NCBI GenBank assembly: GCA_903834835.1
Contig: CAILKO010000008.1
Location: 1-64,000, forward strand
DNA length: 64,000 bases
Direction of reading: 5' to 3'
DNA from: an uncultured Pseudomonadota bacterium
GTDB lineage: Bacteria; Pseudomonadota; Gammaproteobacteria; Burkholderiales; SG8-39
The notes under the pieces: model-generated
Database searches by the model: none
Seen by the model: the letters and a program-made list of their open reading frames with translations, nothing else
What the model was told of the DNA's origin: nothing
Translations under genes and position numbers: made by a program
Part shown: positions 34,802 to 42,407 of the stretch, one piece after another
Numbering within the stretch: position 1 is the stretch's first letter
Layout of the letters: the number at the start of each line of letters is the position of its first letter

Positions 34802-36958
34802 ATGCGCCGGATGCCAGTCAGGCTCTCCGCGGTTGCATTGATCGCACTCCTTGTAACCGCATTCTTCTGGCTCGATGGTCCCTCGCAACTGAGTTTCGAG
34901 GCGCTCAAAATGCGCCGGTCCGAGTTGGTGGGCCTCTATCAGCGTCATCCCGCCGGAATGGTGGCCGTGTTCAGCGCGGTGTACGTGCTGATTACCGGTT
35001 TCTCTCTCCCCGGAGCTGCGCTCCTGACCCTTGCGGCGGGTGCGATCTTCGGCCTTTTGGCAGGCGTCGTCGTGGTGTCGCTCGCGTCTACCGTCGGCGC
35101 GACGATCGCCTTCCTGAGCAGCCGGTTCATATTGAGAGACTGGGTACGCAAACGGTATGGCGCCCAGGTCTCGCGGATGGATCGTGGCGTCGAGCGCGAC
35201 GGGGCGCTCTACCTGCTTGGCCTGCGTCTGATACCGGCCGTGCCCTTCTTTCTGCTCAACCTCGTGATGGGCATGACGGCGATGCGTCCCCGGACATTTG
35301 TGTGGGCAAGTCAGCTCGGCATGCTGCCGGCCACGTTGGTCTTCGTGAACGCAGGCACGCAGATCGCAACGCTCGCCTCGCCTGCAGACGTGCTATCTCC
35401 TTCGGTCTTGTGCTCTCTCGCATTGCTCGGGCTATTCCCGATTGCTGCGGCGAGAATGTTGGAATGGCTGCGGCGGGTTCGGCTCTATCGCCGGTGGCCC
35501 CGGCCGGCTCGCTTCGATCGCAACTTGGTAGTAATTGGAGGCGGATCCGCAGGCCTCGTCAGCGCCTATGTCGCGGCGGGCTCGGGCGCCGCGGTGACCC
35601 TTGTGGAACGGGAGCGGATGGGAGGTGATTGCCTCAATACGGGGTGCGTGCCGTCCAAGGCGCTGGTCGCGACCACGCGGGTGATTGCGCAGATCCGCAA
35701 TGCGAAGGCATATGGCCTCGCAGTTGCAGACGTCACATTCGAATTTTCCGAGATTATGGCGAGGGTGCGCCATGTCATCGAACGGATCAGGCCTCATGAC
35801 TCGGTCGAACGTTACTCGGCTCTTGGTGTGGAGTGTCTGGCTGGTGAGGCGCGGCTCGTCTCTCCATGGGAGGTGGAGGTTCGCGCAGAAGACGGGAGCG
35901 TCCGACGTATCAGCACGAGGGCGGTCATTATTGCGACAGGTGCGCGCCCCTCAGTACCGGATATTCCGGGGCTCGCCGAGCTGGGATTTCTTACATCGGA
36001 CACTATATGGGATTTGCGCGTGTTGCCGCGCCGCCTGCTGGTTCTCGGTGGAGGCCCCATAGGCTGCGAACTCGCGCAGGCATTCGCGAGACTCGGCTCC
36101 GAGGTAACGATTGTCGAGCGCGGCCCGCAGCTACTGCCCAGGGAAGACGTGGACGTCGCCCGGGAAATTGAACGCCGATTCGATAACGAGGGTATCCGGG
36201 TGCATCTCGGGCATGTCGCGGCCCGTTGCGCGATATCGGACGGTGAAAAAAAATTGATCGCGTTGCGTGACGGGAGCGAAATCACGTTTTCGTACGATGC
36301 CCTGCTATGTGCGGTCGGCCGTACTCCGAGAGTCAGTGGTTTCGGGTTGGAGGAACTGGGCATAGATCTGACCGGCTCGGGTGCGGTCGCGACGAATGAA
36401 TTCCTGCAGACGAGGTATCCAAACATCCTCGCTTGCGGGGACGTTGCAGGCCCCTATCAGTTTACGCACTCAGCATCGCATCAGGCCTGGTGCGCGGCCA
36501 TGAATGCCCTGTTCGGCGGACTACGCCGGATGCGAGCGGATTATTCCGTCATGCCCTGGGCGACATTTGTCGAACCCGAGGTCGCGCGTGTCGGGCTGAA
36601 TGAGCGAGAAGCGGCGGAGCGTGGCTTGGCGTGCGACGTAACGCGCTACGATCTGAGTGAACTGGACCGTGCGATCGTGGACGAGACCGCGCACGGTTTT
36701 GTAAAGGTTCTTACGGAACCCGGACGAGGGACTGTGCTCGGCGCCACTGTGGTCGGCGAACGCGCAGGAGAATTGATCGGCGAGTATGCCGCGGCGATGC
36801 GACACGGGACCGGTCTGTCAGGGATACTGCGCACGATTCATGTCTACCCGACCTACGCAGAGGCCGCGAAGCTTTTAGCGGGACGCTGGCGCGCGGCACG
36901 CGTTCCAGGCTGGCTGCTGCGATGGGTCGGCAAGTACCATGGCTGGCGCCGTGGATGA
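34802..36958 (+). CDS. VTT-domain membrane protein fused to FAD-dependent pyridine nucleotide-disulfide oxidoreductase
   Basis: A 718-residue fusion. Residues about 1-225 are a TVP38/TMEM64 (VTT) membrane domain: FSLPGAALLTLAAGAIFGLLAG, the basic cytoplasmic loop, and GLRLIPAVPFFLLNLVMG. Residues about 240-700 are a mercuric-reductase/lipoamide-dehydrogenase-type flavoenzyme: NLVVIGGGSAGLVSAYVAAG, the redox pair CLNTGC with GGDCLNTGCVPSKAL, NAD-site GGGPIGCELAQAFARLG and LACGDVAGPYQFTH. The C-terminal catalytic HxHPT is changed to HVYPT. Such fusions occur in proteobacteria but have no proven substrate. It overlaps the next gene by 20 bases. Confidence 0.92.
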   Translation: MRRMPVRLSAVALIALLVTAFFWLDGPSQLSFEALKMRRSELVGLYQRHPAGMVAVFSAVYVLITGFSLPGAALLTLAAGAIFGLLAGVVVVSLASTVGATIAFLSSRFILRDWVRKRYGAQVSRMDRGVERDGALYLLGLRLIPAVPFFLLNLVMGMTAMRPRTFVWASQLGMLPATLVFVNAGTQIATLASPADVLSPSVLCSLALLGLFPIAAARMLEWLRRVRLYRRWPRPARFDRNLVVIGGGSAGLVSAYVAAGSGAAVTLVERERMGGDCLNTGCVPSKALVATTRVIAQIRNAKAYGLAVADVTFEFSEIMARVRHVIERIRPHDSVERYSALGVECLAGEARLVSPWEVEVRAEDGSVRRISTRAVIIATGARPSVPDIPGLAELGFLTSDTIWDLRVLPRRLLVLGGGPIGCELAQAFARLGSEVTIVERGPQLLPREDVDVAREIERRFDNEGIRVHLGHVAARCAISDGEKKLIALRDGSEITFSYDALLCAVGRTPRVSGFGLEELGIDLTGSGAVATNEFLQTRYPNILACGDVAGPYQFTHSASHQAWCAAMNALFGGLRRMRADYSVMPWATFVEPEVARVGLNEREAAERGLACDVTRYDLSELDRAIVDETAHGFVKVLTEPGRGTVLGATVVGERAGELIGEYAAAMRHGTGLSGILRTIHVYPTYAEAAKLLAGRWRAARVPGWLLRWVGKYHGWRRG

Positions 36959-37640
36959 CCGGGACGCCGCGTGGAGGATGTCGATCGTCATCCCCGCGCT
37001 AAATGAAGCCGAAGGGATTGCCGAGACCCTGCGCGCGCTGCAGGCCATGCGATCCGACGGCCATGAAATAATTCTGGTCGATGGGGGAAGTCAGGACGCG
37101 ACGGTTGCTCTGGCGGCCTCGCAGGTAGATCGGCTTGTATGCAGCGCGCCGGGGCGTGCGACTCAGATGAACGCGGGCGCTGCGGTCGCATCGGGCGCTG
37201 CGCTCCTGTTCCTGCACGCGGACACGAGGCTCCCTGAGGATGCATGCACTCTTGTCAGTGATGCGCTCGCGAGGGCGGCCTGGGGCAGATTCGACGTCCA
37301 GATTCTAGGCAAGCATCGCATGCTCGGGTGCATCGCCTGGTTAATGAACCTGCGCTCGCGGCTGACGGGAATTGCAACTGGAGATCAGGCGATATTCGTG
37401 CGCCGAGACACTTTTCGCGCGCTGGGCGGGTTTTCCGCAATTCCGCTGATGGAAGACATCGAAATTTGTACGCGGCTGCGGCGCATTACACGGCCGGCGT
37501 GCCTTGTCGCAAAGGTTTCGACTTCCGGGCGAAGATGGGAATCTCACGGAGTCTGGCGCACCATGTTCCTGATGTGGGGTCTCAGACTTGCGTACGCACT
37601 CGGAATACCACCGCGGGTGCTCGCCCGGCGCTACGGATGA
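36939..37640 (+). CDS. TIGR04283-like family 2 glycosyltransferase
   Basis: A 233-residue GT-A glycosyltransferase: SIVIPALNEAEGIAETLRAL, EIILVDGGSQDATV, LLFLHADTRLP and the LMEDIEICTRLRR acceptor/base region. This matches the small GT2 group named after arsenosugar loci (TIGR04283). No arsM, arsS or ars genes are present here, so an arsenosugar role is not supported. The start is ATG at 36939 overlapping the fusion gene, or ATG at 36978. Its stop overlaps the next gene's ATG, so the two are coupled. Confidence 0.85.
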   Translation: MAGAVDDRDAAWRMSIVIPALNEAEGIAETLRALQAMRSDGHEIILVDGGSQDATVALAASQVDRLVCSAPGRATQMNAGAAVASGAALLFLHADTRLPEDACTLVSDALARAAWGRFDVQILGKHRMLGCIAWLMNLRSRLTGIATGDQAIFVRRDTFRALGGFSAIPLMEDIEICTRLRRITRPACLVAKVSTSGRRWESHGVWRTMFLMWGLRLAYALGIPPRVLARRYG

Positions 37641-38296
37641 GCCGCCCTGGCGAAACGATACTGGTGTTTTCGCGGATCCCGCATCCCGGACAGACCAAGA
37701 CGCGACTGATTCCGAAGCTCGGTGCATGGCGTGCTGCAAAACTGCATGAGCGCCTGCTCGTGCGGACACTCGCAATCGCAAGGATGTCCGGAGCAAGGGT
37801 CGAACTGCATTGGGCGGGTCGAGGCCGGGGTCATCTTCAGAAAATGAAGAAGCTCCTTGCTGGGCATGGCGTGCGAGTCGTTCCGCAACTTGGTGATGAT
37901 CTTGGACTGCGGATGCTGCATGCGATTCGCCTCGGTCTGCGCCGGGGAGGGCGGGTCATACTCGTGGGGAGCGACATACCCGCGCTCAGCCGCCGGGATT
38001 TTGGGGCGGCGCTCGGCGCATTGCGTGCGGGGTACCATTGCGCAATATCGCCGACCGAAGATGGGGGCTATGCCTTGCTCGCGCTGCGGCGAGTCGTTCC
38101 GGAACTGTTTCACGGGTTCCGCTGGAGCCAGCCCGATGTCTATGCGTGCACTTCAACCGTGCTGGACAGCCTTCAGTTGCGTTGGAAGGCGTTATCCGTT
38201 CTTTGGGACGTCGACACGCCGACGGATGCAAGGCGGGCCCTGGATGTCAGATCGCGCCGCTTTTTCTCAGTAGTTCGGCGATCTGCTGCGCGATGA
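37637..38296 (+). CDS. TIGR04282-like DUF2064 glycosyltransferase/nucleotidyltransferase
   Basis: A 219-residue DUF2064 protein of the nucleotide-diphospho-sugar transferase fold: ILVFSRIPHPGQTKTRLIPKLG, ILVGSDIPALSRRDFG and SPTEDGGYALLALR. It forms a pair with the GT2 gene (ATGA overlap), the arrangement in which TIGR04283 and TIGR04282 usually occur. Its product may be the donor or partner for the GT2 enzyme. The 3' end overlaps the convergent esterase gene by 50 bases. Confidence 0.84.
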   Translation: MSRPGETILVFSRIPHPGQTKTRLIPKLGAWRAAKLHERLLVRTLAIARMSGARVELHWAGRGRGHLQKMKKLLAGHGVRVVPQLGDDLGLRMLHAIRLGLRRGGRVILVGSDIPALSRRDFGAALGALRAGYHCAISPTEDGGYALLALRRVVPELFHGFRWSQPDVYACTSTVLDSLQLRWKALSVLWDVDTPTDARRALDVRSRRFFSVVRRSAAR

Positions 38297-38870
38297 TGCG
38301 GTAGCCACGCGCATTGGGGTGCACAAGGTCGGATTTCAGCGCGCGATCCTTTAATACAGATTCCAGCGTGGCGCCGTCATAGGGAATCCTGAATTCGGCC
38401 GCAATTTCGGAATAGAACCGGGGGGGTGAAATCCCGAATCCAGGTTCCGGCGTACCGATCAATACCACCTGAATTCCGCGGTCGCGAGCAAGCCGGATCA
38501 TCTTACGGACATTCGAGGCCACCCCGTCTTTCCCGAGTCTGCGGAGGAAATCGTTGCCACCCGTGCACAACAAAAGCAGCGCAGGAGTGTGCTCCTCCAG
38601 TGTGGCGGGGAGCCGGCCAAGGGCCTCTTCGCTGGTTTCGCCTGGAACGCCAGCCCGCACGACGCTTAGACCGGTCAACGCGGCCAGTTGGGCCGGATAG
38701 CTTTCTTCTTCGCTGGCGCCTGTCCCGTAGGTGAGGCTGTCGCCGAACGCGAGAATTTTCGCTCCGGCGGGCATGTGATCAAGCCGCGGGCTCTTGCTGC
38801 AGCCGGAAATGCCTGCCGAGACTGCGGCAAGAAAAACGACCAGGAAGGCACGTCGCACGCGCAGAGCCAC
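38247..38870 (-). CDS. SGNH/GDSL-type lipoprotein esterase (TesA-like)
   Basis: A 207-residue lipid-anchored esterase/lysophospholipase from the GTG at 38870, which has AAAGGGAT upstream; the ORF-track start is further upstream. The N-terminus is a lipoprotein signal with lipobox ISGC. The four SGNH blocks are FGDSLTYG (Ser), GVPGETSEEA (Gly), CTGGNDFLR (Asn) and DLVHPNARGY (Asp/His). It hydrolyses ester or thioester bonds in the cell envelope. It overlaps the convergent DUF2064 gene by 50 bases. Confidence 0.88.
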   Translation of the reverse strand: MALRVRRAFLVVFLAAVSAGISGCSKSPRLDHMPAGAKILAFGDSLTYGTGASEEESYPAQLAALTGLSVVRAGVPGETSEEALGRLPATLEEHTPALLLLCTGGNDFLRRLGKDGVASNVRKMIRLARDRGIQVVLIGTPEPGFGISPPRFYSEIAAEFRIPYDGATLESVLKDRALKSDLVHPNARGYRIIAQQIAELLRKSGAI

Positions 38871-39010
38871 ACCATCCCTTTCACTCACGCCAGCGCTGTA
38901 AAAACTAGCCGCCTGACACACTTGTAAGCCATGCTACACTTCGCTCGCCGGGGGGCAAGGCAGGGATGACAATTGCCAGACCCCTGTCTTTACAGAGGAG
39001 GGCGCAAGCC

Positions 39011-39466
39011 ATGCAAATCAAGAGTCCTATGGATTTCTGGTCGGGACTGATCTTCGTCATTTCCGGCCTGTTTATCGGTATCTACGGTTATCAGAACTAT
39101 CAGATGGGGTCTGCATTGCGCATGGGGCCCGCCTATTTCCCGGTCTGGCTGGGAGGGCTTACAGCCGCGCTCGGGGCGATCGTCTTTTTCCGGTCATTCA
39201 TCCTCAAAGGCGCGAAGGTCGGGAAGTTTCACCTTCGCCCGATGTTCTTCATCATCGGAGCCTGCGTGCTCTATGGCTACATCCTGAAGCCGGTTGGCCT
39301 CGTTCTGGCAACGGTGATCCTGACTGCCGTAAGCGCATTCGGCGGCCATGAGTTCAAGGCCAAGGAAGTTGCCATCCTCAGCGTCGTGATGGTGATTTTC
39401 TCGGTTGTCATTTTCGTCTGGGGCCTGAAGCTGCCGTTCCCGCTCTGGCCGGCGTTTGTTCAATAA
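39011..39466 (+). CDS. tctB: Tripartite tricarboxylate transporter small permease TctB
   Basis: A 151-residue TctB with four membrane segments, starting at MQIKSPMDFWSG (39011) after GAGGAGGGCGCAAGCC. LIFVISGLFIGIYGYQNYQMGS and AYFPVWLGGLTAALGAIV are typical. It pairs with TctA to import carboxylates at the expense of an ion gradient. The usual tctC binding-protein gene is absent next door, so one of the six Bug proteins in this window, or another elsewhere, must serve it. tctA follows 18 bases later. Confidence 0.92.
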   Translation: MQIKSPMDFWSGLIFVISGLFIGIYGYQNYQMGSALRMGPAYFPVWLGGLTAALGAIVFFRSFILKGAKVGKFHLRPMFFIIGACVLYGYILKPVGLVLATVILTAVSAFGGHEFKAKEVAILSVVMVIFSVVIFVWGLKLPFPLWPAFVQ

Positions 39467-39484
39467 GGGCGAGGAACCGAGATC

Positions 39485-40990
39485 ATGGAAATTTTCGCAA
39501 ACCTGTGGCTTGGCCTTCAGGTCGCCGTCAGCCCGCTCAATCTGATGTATTGCCTTATCGGTGTTCTGCTCGGTACGCTCGTCGGCGTCCTCCCAGGCAT
39601 CGGCCCTACGGCAACGATCGCGATGCTGTTGCCGATCACCTTCAACCTCAATCCGACGGCCGCGCTAATCATGCTCTCGGGCATCTATTACGGCGCCAGC
39701 TACGGCGGATCGACGACCGCCATTCTGGTCAACATCCCCGGGGAGATTTCGTCGGTTGTGACGACACTGGATGGCTACCAGATGGCAAGGCAGGGGCGGG
39801 CCGGCCCCGCGCTGGCGATATCTGCCATTGGATCCTTCATAGGCGGTTGCGTGGCGACACTGTTGATCGCATGGGCGGCCCCACCGCTCGCGGAAATTGC
39901 GCTCAAGTTCGGCCCCGCCGAGTACTTTTCGCTGATGGTATTCGGCCTGATCGGCGCGACGATTCTTGCGCACGGTTCGGTGATCAAGGCAATCGCGATG
40001 GTGCTGATGGGCCTGCTGTTCGGGATCGTCGGCACGGACGTCAACTCGGGTGTCCTCCGGTACACCTTCGGTGTGCCGGAACTATCAGACGGCATCGGTC
40101 TCGTACCGCTCTTCATGGGCATGTACGGGATATCCGAGATCATCAAGAATCTTGAAGACAAGGGCGAACGGGAAGTCTTCACAAAGGATGTGAAAAACCT
40201 GTTCCCGCGCTGGGCGGACTTCAAGGCTTCGATTGGCGCGATTCTGCGCGGTACTGCCATCGGATCCGCGCTGGGTCTTCTGCCGGGGGGGGGAGGGCTG
40301 ATTGCGTCCTTCACGTCCTATATGGTCGAGAAAAAGATGTCAAAGCATCCGGAGCAGTTCGGCAAGGGTGCAATTGCCGGTGTTGCAGGTCCGGAAACGG
40401 CCAACAATGCCGCAGCCCAGACGTCGTTTATTCCCATGCTCACCCTTGGCATACCCAGCAACATCGTGATGGCCCTGATGATCGGCGCCATGATGATCCA
40501 GGGGATCGCGCCGGGTCCGCAGGTCATGACGTCCAAGCCAGATCTTTTCTGGGGTCTGATCGTTTCGATGTGGGTCGGAAACCTGTTGCTGGTCGTGCTG
40601 AACCTGCCCCTGATCGGCATCTGGGTCAAGCTGCTCCAGATTCCTTATCGGCTGCTGTTCCCGGGCATACTGGTTTTCATGAGCATCGGCGTGTTCAGCC
40701 TTTCGAACAACGCTTTCGACATGCTCGTTCTCGGCATCTACGGGCTGTTCGGCATCGTCTGCATGAAGCTCCAGATGGAGATGGCGCCGCTTGCGCTCGG
40801 GGTCGTGCTTGGGCCCTTGATGGAGGAAAATCTGCGCCGGGCGATGTTGCTCTCGCGCGGAGATGCGACCGTGTTCTTTACGCGGCCGATATCCTCCGGC
40901 TTCATGATCGCGTCCATCGTTCTTCTTATCGTCCTGTCGCTGCCCTTCATCCGCAAGAAGCGCGAGCAGGTATTCGTCGAAGAAGAATAA
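39485..40990 (+). CDS. tctA: Tripartite tricarboxylate transporter large permease TctA
   Basis: A 501-residue TctA, about 11-12 membrane segments. LLGTLVGVLPGIGPTATIAMLLPITFNL is the conserved first motif, with GIYYGASYGGSTTAILVNIPGE and GPETANNAAAQTSFIPMLTLGIPSN as the second set, both characteristic of the family. It is the transport pore of the Bug/TctAB system. A TTTTTT-tailed terminator follows the gene. Confidence 0.96.
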   Translation: MEIFANLWLGLQVAVSPLNLMYCLIGVLLGTLVGVLPGIGPTATIAMLLPITFNLNPTAALIMLSGIYYGASYGGSTTAILVNIPGEISSVVTTLDGYQMARQGRAGPALAISAIGSFIGGCVATLLIAWAAPPLAEIALKFGPAEYFSLMVFGLIGATILAHGSVIKAIAMVLMGLLFGIVGTDVNSGVLRYTFGVPELSDGIGLVPLFMGMYGISEIIKNLEDKGEREVFTKDVKNLFPRWADFKASIGAILRGTAIGSALGLLPGGGGLIASFTSYMVEKKMSKHPEQFGKGAIAGVAGPETANNAAAQTSFIPMLTLGIPSNIVMALMIGAMMIQGIAPGPQVMTSKPDLFWGLIVSMWVGNLLLVVLNLPLIGIWVKLLQIPYRLLFPGILVFMSIGVFSLSNNAFDMLVLGIYGLFGIVCMKLQMEMAPLALGVVLGPLMEENLRRAMLLSRGDATVFFTRPISSGFMIASIVLLIVLSLPFIRKKREQVFVEEE

Positions 40991-41000
40991 GGTCAGCGGC

Positions 41001-41019
41001 CGCGGGTTCAAGACCCGCG
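41001..41019 (+). other. Hairpin after tctA
   Basis: CGCGGGT and ACCCGCG form a 7-bp stem with loop TCAAG, ten bases after the tctA stop. It precedes the main terminator and may form a tandem stop with it. Confidence 0.45.
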
Positions 41020-41027
41020 AAAGTGGA

Positions 41028-41056
41028 AAGGGGCGCCGCTTGGTGCCCCTTTTTTT
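41028..41056 (+). terminator. Intrinsic terminator of tctBA
   Basis: AAGGGGCGCC and GGTGCCCCTT (one G-T pair) form a stem with a 4-base loop, followed by a run of seven T's. This is a clear rho-independent terminator for the plus strand. Confidence 0.88.
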
Positions 41057-41074
41057 GGATCGATCGAGGCAGGG

Positions 41075-41836
41075 TCAGTGCAACTGGATCTGGCCGGTGA
41101 CTCTGACAGTCACGCGCGAGTTGCCGGCTTCCGCGGAAACGCCGGGATTGGTCGCTGCCCTTTGAGCGAGCGCGAAAGCGACCGGACGTGGTGGCGGCGT
41201 GCCGCCCGAGGCTTCGATGTCCAGTTTGCGGATACGGTAACCCTTGGCCTGCAGCGATGAACTGACTAGTGCCGAGCGACGCTGGAAGGCGGCGAGGGCC
41301 TCGGCGATCAACTCGTCCTCTGCGGTGCGGCGGGCAGCGGCCGTCAGACCAAACGAGAGGCCGCGGATGGTCAGCACGGCCTGAAGACGCGTAAGCAGTT
41401 CAATGGCAGCGGATATGTCGACGCTTTCAAGCGTGAGGTCCTGACGTGCACGCCAGCCGTTAATGCGGGAGTCCGGACCGTAGATCGGGTAAATCTGGTA
41501 CGTCCCGGAACGGGCCGCCACTGCGGGCGCTCCCTTGGCGAGTGCGAGGGCCGCATTCATCCTTCGGTTCACCGTAGCGGCAAGGGTCGCCGGATCCGGT
41601 CCCTCGGCTTCGGCCGCGAAAACCGCTGAGATCTGATCGTTGGTCACGTCGCGCTCGGATTCCGCCTGAAGCGCGACGACGTTCGTGTCCTGGGAGCCTA
41701 CCGTCGTCAATGGGTCCTGAGCAAACGCCAAGCGGCTGTCGAATGCTGCGGCACTCAAGAGCACGGCGGGCAATGCGCATCGACGCAACACCGCCCAGCC
41801 GGCGCCAGGCCGGCGAAGGAGTTGGGTCCTGTGCAC
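41075..41836 (-). CDS. SIMPL (DUF541) domain periplasmic protein
   Basis: About 253 residues from a GTG at 41836, or 272 from an ATG at 41893 that would overlap the adenosyltransferase gene. A signal peptide (ending AAFDSRLAFAQ) precedes a SIMPL/DUF541 domain: VVALQAESERDVTNDQISAVFAAEAEG, YQIYPIYGPDSRINGWRARQDLTLE and LDIEASGG are the pattern. The family is periplasmic or outer-membrane with poorly known functions in redox stress and signalling. AGGA at -8 before the GTG supports the shorter start. It is last in the xseA-adenosyltransferase-SIMPL unit. Confidence 0.86.
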   Translation of the reverse strand: MHRTQLLRRPGAGWAVLRRCALPAVLLSAAAFDSRLAFAQDPLTTVGSQDTNVVALQAESERDVTNDQISAVFAAEAEGPDPATLAATVNRRMNAALALAKGAPAVAARSGTYQIYPIYGPDSRINGWRARQDLTLESVDISAAIELLTRLQAVLTIRGLSFGLTAAARRTAEDELIAEALAAFQRRSALVSSSLQAKGYRIRKLDIEASGGTPPPRPVAFALAQRAATNPGVSAEAGNSRVTVRVTGQIQLH

Positions 41837-41846
41837 GAGAGACGTC

Positions 41847-42398
41847 CTACTTCCTACGCTCGTGCCGCCACTGGACGTCGCTTCGACCGCCATGCCGATT
41901 GAGAATTCGTCCGAGCACGAAAAGCAGGTCGGAAAGCCGATTCAGATATTGACGGCCATGGCTTCCAACCTTCTCGGTACGGCCGAGGTCGACGAGGCTG
42001 CGTTCTGCGCGTCTGCAGATTGCACGGGCAAGGTGAGCCGCCGCGGCAGCGCGGGTGCCCCCGGGCAGGATGAACTCCTTTAACGATGGCAGCGTCGCGT
42101 TCCAGCTTTCGACGTGTGCTTCCAGCGCAAGGAGTTGCTGTTCGGAGACCATGGAGTGGCCGGGGATGCTCGTTTCACCGCCTAGATCGAAGAGGTCGTG
42201 CTGAATATGCTCGAGTGCCGCCCGCCCCTCTGCAGGGATGTCCTCCGCGAGTATCAGGCCAATTGCGCTGTTCAGTTCGTCAATGTCACCCAGCGCGCGC
42301 ACGCGCGCGCTGTCCTTGGTGGTGCGCGACCCGTCGCCCAGACCGGTCTCTCCGCCGTCACCGGTGCGCGTCGTGATCTTCGATAGCCTGTGTCCCAT
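41847..42398 (-). CDS. Cob(I)yrinic acid a,c-diamide adenosyltransferase (PduO type)
   Basis: A 183-residue PduO/ATR-type adenosyltransferase that makes adenosylcobalamin from cob(I)alamin and ATP. TRTGDGGETGLGDGSRTTKDS binds ATP, ALGDIDELNSAIG follows, and GGTRAAAAAHLARAICRRAER is the conserved C-terminal helix. It lies nine bases from xseA in the same minus-strand unit. Adenosylcobalamin users are not in this window. Confidence 0.94.
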   Translation of the reverse strand: MGHRLSKITTRTGDGGETGLGDGSRTTKDSARVRALGDIDELNSAIGLILAEDIPAEGRAALEHIQHDLFDLGGETSIPGHSMVSEQQLLALEAHVESWNATLPSLKEFILPGGTRAAAAAHLARAICRRAERSLVDLGRTEKVGSHGRQYLNRLSDLLFVLGRILNRHGGRSDVQWRHERRK

Positions 42399-42407
42399 CG
42401 TTCCGGA

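Noticed and set aside
36939-38296. Arsenosugar biosynthesis locus
   Set aside because: The two glycosyltransferases match TIGR04283/TIGR04282 in pattern, but no arsM, arsS or ars gene is in the window, so the name alone is not evidence of that pathway.
41001-41019. tRNA 3' fragment resembling a T-arm (GCGGG-TTCAAGA-CCCGC)
   Set aside because: No acceptor, anticodon or D-arm surrounds it; the stem directly follows the tctA stop and pairs as a simple hairpin.
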